Positions 58,021 to 64,000 of a DNA stretch of 64,000 nucleotides are shown in pieces. The position numbers and the translations under genes were made by a program. Source of the stretch: Anniella stebbinsi (taxonomy: Eukaryota; Chordata; Lepidosauria; Squamata; Anniellidae); NCBI GenBank assembly GCA_029215795.1, contig JARDYH010000001.1, positions 197,973,654 through 198,037,653 of the forward strand, read 5' to 3'. A model generated the notes under the pieces. It had not been told where the DNA came from, did not search any database, and saw only the letters and a list, made by a program, of their open reading frames with translations. Position 1 is the first letter of the stretch, and each line of letters opens with the position of its first letter.

Positions 58021-59279
58021 AGCTAATACATTCTCTCTCTCTCTCTCTTTAAAAACCTAAATTATTTCAGAATATTTGGTGAGGATGGCAGTTTTAGTGT
58101 GAGATATACCATTATTTTTCTTTCTGAGATCTTAACATGTGAGACAGGGACTGCCCACCTGGAAATATACTTTCCCCTTCTGTGCCCCCCCGCCTGAATT
58201 TTTTTTTCTGGTGCCGCCACTGAACCAGACAGTAAGGGAACATGAAGTAATAGCCAGAATTTTACAACTAGTACTCACCCTGAAACAACAGGCAAGGAAG
58301 GCTTAATACAATCATGTAGGAGACCTCCCCCTGCTCAATAAACTAGCTATTATAGGTAGACTTAATTCCCTTCAAGCCAGATTAAACAAACTCTGTGAGG
58401 CAGAGAATTCAAACACTGAGAGCTTTGACGCTTGTTATGACTAGAAATATGAAAACAATATATTTAAATAAAGATAGCATCACTGATATGAGTCTTCAAT
58501 AAATAAACCTAAATCAGGTGACATTCTGAACTACTTTAAAAAGAAAATAGAAAGTACCATAAGTCTGATGACCAATGGTAATCATCCTATATCCCAAATG
58601 AGCAGAAACAAAGGTAGCATGCTTTGACTGGCGGATAAACCTGTTAGTCGGCTTTCATGGAATGTTGCCGGATGGCTAAATAAGGTTCAAGAGGGTGATT
58701 TCCTTACCTATTTACAGTCATATGAGATTAGGGGTTTGTTTGTTTGTTTGTTTGTTTTACAAGAAACTTGGGTCAAAGATGGAAGTACAGTTGAATTACA
58801 GGGATTTACTTCTTATTCTTCACCAGCACTTAAAGCTGCAAAGTTTGGGAGAGCTAGTGGAGGCCTGGTAGTGTGAGTTTCAATCCACTTAATGCCATCA
58901 TTCACCAATGCCCATTGTTAAGCTCTTCTAACTTCTTACTATTAGCCTCATCCAACGTCTTCTTAAAAACTGTTTACTGCATTTGTACATATATGCCCCC
59001 AGTTAAGTATGGTGTAGAAGAACATTCTTACTGGGAAAAGCTTGACCAAATACTGGAGGAAATGGATTCTTTATCTCCTAACTCTTGGGTTATTTTAGGC
59101 AGTATTTCATTTGTTCTGTCTCTCCAGACAATATAGCTTTTGGATTACGTTTGGAGACGTGCCAGAAATTTGCCAGAGAGCAGCAATGGACATGATTTCT
59201 AACTGTGCGGGAAGTATCACTACGGACTTATAATAAAAAAAAAAATTTTGTTATGTAATGGGCATGGATTGGGGTATCA

Positions 59280-59953
59280 TAGGCTGACCAGGTGGCTCGG
59301 GATTTCCTGGTCCTAACCGGCAATCCAGGGGCAAACCGGCCCAACCGGGGGGCGGGGGGGCAAACCGGGGGGGCGGGGAGTCACGCGGCGGTGGCAGCAA
59401 GCAAGGAGCGGCGGTAGACCCGACGGCGGAGGAGCCCAGGAAGCGGCAGCCCCAGCAGGTAAGCACGAAGGGGGGCACTTACCTGCTGGGGCGGCCGCTT
59501 CCCGGGCTCCTCCGCCGCCTTCGCCGCCGCTGCCGGGCTCGTAAGGCCAGAGGCCGCGCGGAAGAGGCAGGAGAGGGCCGGATCCGGAAGTGACGTAACC
59601 GTCACTTCCGGATCCGGCCCTCTGCCGCCTCTTCCACGCGGGCGGCGAAGGAGGACCCCGCGTGGCCACACGGGCGAAGGAGGACCCCGCGCGGCTGTGC
59701 GGGCGGCGAAAGAGGACCCCGCGCGGCCTCGCGGGCGGAGAAGGAGGATCCCGCGCGGCCGCACGGGTGAAGGAGGACCCCGCGCAGCCGCGCGGGTGAC
59801 AGAAGACCCGGCGCGGCCGCGCGGCCGGTGAAGGAGGACCCCGCGCGGGCGGCGGAGGAACCCGGCGGTAGGTCCAGGCTGGTTTTTTTTGGGGGGGGGG
59901 CTTGGTGGGGGGGGCGGAACCGGGATTTTGATTTTTAAAATCTGGTCACCCTA
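59280..59953. mobile_element. 674-bp GC-rich hAT-type element with perfect 8-bp target duplication
   Basis: Ends TAGGCTGACCAG and CTGGTCACCCTA, flanked by GGGTATCA at 59272-59279 and 59954-59961. The ends match the 320-bp palindromic family at 12 bp, but the interior is unrelated: about 80% G+C by eye, with GCGCGGCC and GGAGGACCCCGCG direct repeats (about 59650-59850) and a perfect GGCCGGATCCGGAAGTGACG palindrome near 59577-59620. It sits within the APE-type LINE. ORFs in it are compositional. Confidence 0.85.
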
Positions 59954-60334
59954 GGGTATCAGGAGAACTTTTTCACATTCATCTCTCCTAGTGGCTACAC
60001 CGGTACTATTGGCTATATTTTGTTGTCTAGCAATGTTCTGAACGATCAAGATCACTTTAAAATAATTCCAAGAACTGATAGTGATCCCTTTCCCTTGAAT
60101 TGTCTCTCCTACAACGTGTCCTTCCCACTTCTCCAAATCATCAGATGAAACTGAGTATTTGATACTAGGCAGTAGAAGGCTACAATGGAATGGGCAAGTT
60201 CAGGAAAGAGCAACAAAGATCTTAGACTCCCTTGAGTTTGCCATACCAAGGGAAAATATCTTATTAGAAACAAGCAATGTTATTGGTGCCTATGAGCGCT
60301 TAATTACACAAATATGACCCTTAATGACTATAAC

Positions 60335-60930
60335 CTCCATCACACCTAATTTTCCCCCCTGGTTTGCCTCCACGATTTTTTAGAAGCACGTCAAGCTTAT
60401 GATCACTTTCACCTGAATAGTTGCTCTTTCACTCCTTTGGTCCTTCAGTCCTTCACTCCGTTCCTGTTCCACTCCACTCCACCCCTCCCCTTCTCCAGTC
60501 AGGTCCTGTCAGATGAGTACTTCAACCAGACTGCCTTTCTGCCAGGCAAAACTGGAACGACCCTTTAGTCTGGCTCTTCAGGGAATCTCTGCAGAGATTC
60601 AGGCATTGTATGATTTTAAAAAACACTTTCGAGCCTGGGATGCAAGGTTTGGGTTTTATATTGAGGCTTGGAGCTGGCTGCTGGGAGAGATCGCTTTTCC
60701 CTGCCAGGACCTGATGCAATCCATTCAAGCCCCCAGTTCCTTTAAAACTACATGGAGGCTTAGGGTGCATTAATGCGCTTAGGGGAAATAATCCAGACTT
60801 TTAGCATTCTAGGAATGGCTGGGGAAGAGGCGGGGTGTCAGCAGGACAGACCCAGCGTTGTGTGAGTACCATGCTGCAAATCCACACACCAGGCATGGTG
60901 AGAGTGCACTAAATAGCTGATGTGATGGAG
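60335..60930. mobile_element. 596-bp TIR element, right copy (inverted relative to the left copy)
   Basis: CTCCATCACACC ... GGTGTGATGGAG type ends, here CTCCATCACACC and GATGTGATGGAG. Flanks ACTATAAC (60327-60334) and TCTATAAC (60932-60939, one base outside) agree at seven of eight bases, pointing to a hAT-sized duplication. It is inserted in the same LINE. Confidence 0.75.
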
Positions 60931-61850
60931 ATCTATAACTAGTATGCTGAAAATGTCTAGGTCCAAGAGTCGGACATGGTTTTAGAAGGACTGTCAAAAG
61001 AACAAGAAAAAATTAGCAAAGGAACTTAAGACATTGAAGATGAGGAGAGATGAGAAAAATGTTGTGCCTCAAATATACATGGCTCAACTACGATGTGATT
61101 ATAAAACATTACTTAAAGGGAAAAATGATATTATGAGTCACAATGGAATGCATTAGGAGATGCAGCAAACCAAAAGGATTCTCAGAAATTTTGGCACTTG
61201 ATCACTCAGGATACAACAAATTACTCACTAGACACATCAGTGCAAGGAAAGGACTGGGTGAAATATTTTACTGAAATACATTGGCCCTCAAACTGGTGTG
61301 TCCTCACAAGTCCATCAAACTCAATCATTAGATTTTCCTGAATGGTCAGATGTCACTTTTAATCATGACAAGGGGATTATGCAAGACAAACAGTTAATAA
61401 AGCTTTAGGAGAAGACATGATCCCCACGAACCTTTACAAGGTGAGATCACAGTACTGGATACCTATTTTTGCAAAACTGTTTTCTCATATAAACCGCACT
61501 GGCTGTGTACCAGATGGATGGAAGCTGAGTATCATTTGCTCCCATATAGAAAAAGGGAGATAAGAAAGATCCAGCTAATTACAGGCCCATTAGCCTTCTA
61601 GATGTTGCTTCCAAATTGCATGCCAGGTTTCTCCTTGAAAAATTAGAAAAACGGGCAGACAGGCAAAAAATATCTGAGGTACGAGCTGGATTTCAAAGAG
61701 GGAAGTCTACGGTCAATTTGTGTTTTGTGATAAATTTTTTGATGTGTCAATATGTTCATAACATGAAACAAAAGCCATATATCGTCTTCTTTGATCTGAA
61801 GTCTGCACTGAATACAGTTTCTAGACATTTATTATGGCAGGAATTGGAAA
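60931..61850 (+). pseudogene. APE-type non-LTR retrotransposon, reverse-transcriptase part
   Basis: Continues the LINE of 54079-59271. About 61480-61850 decodes to RT fingers and palm: TGCVPDGWKLSIIC, then DPANYRPISLLDVASKL, then AGFQRGKSTVN, then VFFDLKSALNTVSRHLLWQE, the last carrying the first catalytic Asp of motif A. Stops and shifts occur upstream. The palm core (YADD-type box), thumb and 3' UTR are missing: at about 61850 the sequence switches to the hAT transposase. Confidence 0.7.
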
Positions 61851-62455
61851 GAACAGAAAGTATTGTTAAAATATTTGAGGACAGAAAGGAATGTTATTAT
61901 GAAAATGCAATCAATGTATCACAAACTATAACCTTCAAAGGCATTACCCTCCAGAGAAAGATTTTTTTAAAAAATGATTCTCCAATTTATCCAAAGGCAT
62001 TCTATGAAAATCTTAAAGTATCTATAGCTGGATGATAAAGATGGTGATTTACCCAAATGGGTCTGAATACTAGATCCAAAGCAGTGGCCAGAAGATGTAG
62101 TTTGTCATTTAACTTTGAGGAGAAAGAACTTTGGAATTTGTCCAGAAGACTTTGACTGAATGAGAGACAAATGATTCGTGGATATCAAGAATATCTGGTT
62201 GAGGAAAAATTCCCCAAAGGATTATTGCCATTGAAAACATCACTTGATGCTCTACCTATACCTTCATCTGAATGTGAACGAGGCTTTTCACAGATGATCC
62301 TCATTTTCACTCTATCAAGATCTTCTATGTTGCTTAACACTGCCTCAGCTCTGCTGTTCATTATAATTGTTGGACTTCCTGTTACGCAGTTTAACCCAAC
62401 AAAGTATGTCCAATCATGGCTGCTTCACAGACAACATTCTGCAACAACTACATGA
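61850..62455 (+). pseudogene. hAT transposase (KIAA1586/ZBED-like), C-terminal half with dimerisation domain
   Basis: Begins within the frame VKIFEDRKECYYENAIN, then ITFKGITLQ, then PKWVCILDPKQWPED in a shifted frame. It ends with the hAT C-terminal dimerisation domain in frame 62171-62455: LPIPSSECERGFSQM, then RSSMLLNTASALLF, then VTQFNPTKYVQSWLL. Family members also end this way. The centre of the transposase, including the catalytic Glu region between 53421 and here, is absent, so the gene is not just interrupted but deleted. Confidence 0.75.
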
Positions 62456-63599
62456 AGCAAAGAATGAAGCCAAGAAAATGAAGCCAATGAAAACATGATG
62501 CAGATTTGGAACAACTATCAACTACCAAATGGGTAAGTTATGCTAGATATAATCCAAACATAATAGAAGACTTCTGTTACCTTTTCCTCCAGGAAAAAAG
62601 CACTGGATAGAACAGAGATCACATGAAGCCCTTCTTTCGCAGCCACAAGCATTTGCTGAACAATTATTTGATCTGTATCTTCATGGTGATGATGAGTTTC
62701 TTTTTGATAATATGTTGCATATGGAAGGACATGTCATTTTCCAATTCTACACAGATAAGAGCAATCAACTGGTGCTCCCCCCATCCCCCGGTAACAGTCC
62801 AAAGAACTTTCTGGGGTGGAAGGAGCATATTTTCTTTTAACTGATGGACTCTACTGACTGAAAAGGATCTTGTTCCTGTTGTTGCAGATTTTGGACTATA
62901 ATCGTAGCATCTGTCAAAACCAAGATACACGTTACCTGGCTCAAGCCGGCATTTAATGGATGTTCAAGACTTGAGATTCCTTAACCGTTCCATGGTTTGG
63001 CCAGTGAACAGTCCACAAGAGGGCCACACAGTCAATGATTCTCACATCACATTGTAGTATTATTCTTGATGACACATCAACTTGGCAGCAGTCTCTTCAG
63101 AACTGATTTAGCTTTTGATATTTGCATTTCTCCAATCTCAGTAATCATACATGCTGGAAATGGAGTGAGCTCATGATTGAGGAAGTCACTTATTTCTGTG
63201 TCTCAGTAGCTTGCCTGGATTCTGATTGTTTGTGAGTAACTTCCACTGGGATCAAACACTCTCTTTTCATAAATCCTCATGCGCTTTTCCTGTACTGCCA
63301 CTCTGTAAATTCCTTATCATTTAAAAACATCTATCTCTTCATATTTTCTCTCTCTTTCAGCCCAAGCTATCTTTCCGTAAATTTATGGGCATTGTCAGTG
63401 GTTTCGGTCTGTCCTTATTTTCACTGGCATATCATATACATGTTTGCCAAAATGCCCTCATCATCTTCCCAGCTGCCAAGCTTCCTCTCATATGCAAGAG
63501 CATCTTCCACACGTTGCTCGTACGATGGCATCTGGTCCATCGCTAACATCCTGGAAGCAGAAGCGTGGTGCCAAGGATCAAGCTGAGAGGCTTTACCTA
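62456..63599. other. Unassigned stretch after the hAT transposase
   Basis: About 62590-62790 decodes to LSQPQAFAEQLFDLYLHGDD then EFLFDNMLHMEGHVIFQFYT, which looks protein-derived but is unknown to me. It may belong to the same or another mobile element. The rest shows nothing. Confidence 0.35.
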
Positions 63600-63836
63600 A
63601 ATGTTGCTATTGGCAGCAAGGCGTCTACCGGCAGCAAAGCTGCTCTTTGCAGCAAGGCACCGATTGGCAACAAAGCATCTATTGGGGGCAAGGCAGCAAG
63701 GCAGCTATTAGCAGCATGGCACGTATTGGCAGCAAGGCAGCTGTTGGCAGCAAGGCAGGTATTGGCAGCAAGGCAGCAATTGGCAACAATGCAGGTATCG
63801 GTCGCAAGCAAGCTATTGGCATCAAGGCAAGTAAAG
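63600..63836 (+). repeat. 18-bp minisatellite (about 12-13 imperfect units)
   Basis: Unit ATTGGCAGCAAGGCAGCT with substitutions and one partial unit (GGGGCAAGGCAGCAAGGC). The 18-bp period keeps frame and the unit lacks stops, so long ORFs run through it on both strands (for example IGSKA repeats on the plus strand). No evidence it is translated. Confidence 0.85.
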
Positions 63837-64000
63837 GTAAAGGCATCCAATATGTTCGTTGCTTTCAGCACTTTGGCTGAGCGCTGGCCAGACTTTTATG
63901 GGACGTGGATTAATGAGTAATTAGCGTCGGCTGGCTTGACGCGCAGCCGGTCTCCACCAGCTTCTATGAAGCGTCACACCCCCAACACTCCCCGGCTTAG

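Larger units (their letters stand above)
54079..59271 (+). mobile_element. APE-type non-LTR retrotransposon, 5' part: leader, ORF1 remnant and endonuclease
   Basis: 54079-54900 looks like a 5' leader. 54950-55640 holds broken frames (54953-55183 and 55425-55634) of a charged ORF1-like protein. About 58650-59150 is an APE endonuclease: SRLSWNVAGWLNK (N-terminal box), LQETWVKDGSTVELQGFTSY (catalytic E motif) and GRASGGLV. It continues after a stop into LLLASSNVFLKTVYCICTYM and WEKLDQILEEMDSL. A (GTTT)n expansion at 58735-58756 disrupts the protein just before LQETW. A hairpin-family repeat (57420-58020) lies inside. The clade was not identified. The element continues at 59962-60334 and 60931-61850. 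Confidence 0.65.

Noticed and set aside
59313..59764. Long arginine/proline-rich ORFs on the minus strand as a gene.
   Set aside because: They lie wholly within a GC-rich hAT element with a perfect 8-bp target duplication; lack of stops follows from composition.
53422..60930. Single composite transposon bounded by the two inverted copies.
   Set aside because: Outer flanks (AGTAAGGG and TCTATAAC) do not match, while the right copy has its own near-duplication; two independent insertions fit better.
63600..63836. CRISPR array.
   Set aside because: Units are contiguous and imperfect with no unique spacers; it is a minisatellite in vertebrate DNA.

Overview
This is vertebrate, intron-rich, repeat-dense DNA. 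A squamate reptile (lizard or snake) is the likely source. Evidence for this: L2 and CR1 LINE fragments with reptile-type 3' tails, a tRNA-derived SINE of the kind common in lizards, many palindromic hAT-type non-autonomous elements, abundant (CA)n, (GA)n and (ATT)n microsatellites and long G runs, and a single-copy gene that is clearly CD28 but diverged from mammals. The species cannot be named from the sequence alone. Repeat families were recognised by eye.

The one host gene that can be assembled is CD28, the T-cell co-stimulatory receptor, on the minus strand from the start codon at 44102 to the stop at 23105. Four coding exons (44045-44102, 26311-26670, 25097-25203, 23105-23245) have GT/AG junctions in phases 1, 1 and 0. 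They join without a break into a predicted 221-residue protein: signal peptide, V-type Ig domain, cysteine-containing stalk, transmembrane helix and cytoplasmic tail. The exon plan matches mammalian CD28. The functional motifs do not: the B7-binding loop MYPPPY reads IDPAPY, close to the ICOS loop FDPPPF; the signalling motif YMNM reads YLNV; and the distal PYAP reads PGVP. This is the most interesting biology in the window. CTLA4 and ICOS, which follow CD28 in other vertebrates, are not seen in the 23 kb downstream.

Layout. 1-23 kb: downstream of CD28. Repeats only (GCGC-rich MITE, 320-bp palindromic hAT elements, L2 and CR1 ends, a 1,081-bp hAT element with a perfect 8-bp target duplication) plus one unassigned ORF at 17.5 kb. 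23-44 kb: CD28, with a 17.4-kb first intron full of MITEs and microsatellites. 44-51 kb: upstream of CD28, with more hAT elements and a 5'-truncated L2 LINE keeping about 300 codons of reverse transcriptase. 51-62.5 kb: a nested transposon mosaic. A hAT (KIAA1586/ZBED-like) transposase gene is split between 53421 and about 61850 by an APE-type LINE, two inverted copies of a roughly 0.6-kb terminal-inverted-repeat element and a GC-rich hAT element. It is flanked by a decayed XPG-nuclease-like ORF. 62.5-64 kb: mostly unassigned, ending in an 18-bp minisatellite.

No rRNA, CRISPR, operon or bacterial feature is present. Apart from CD28, and possibly the 17.5-kb ORF, the coding-looking sequence is mobile-element debris.
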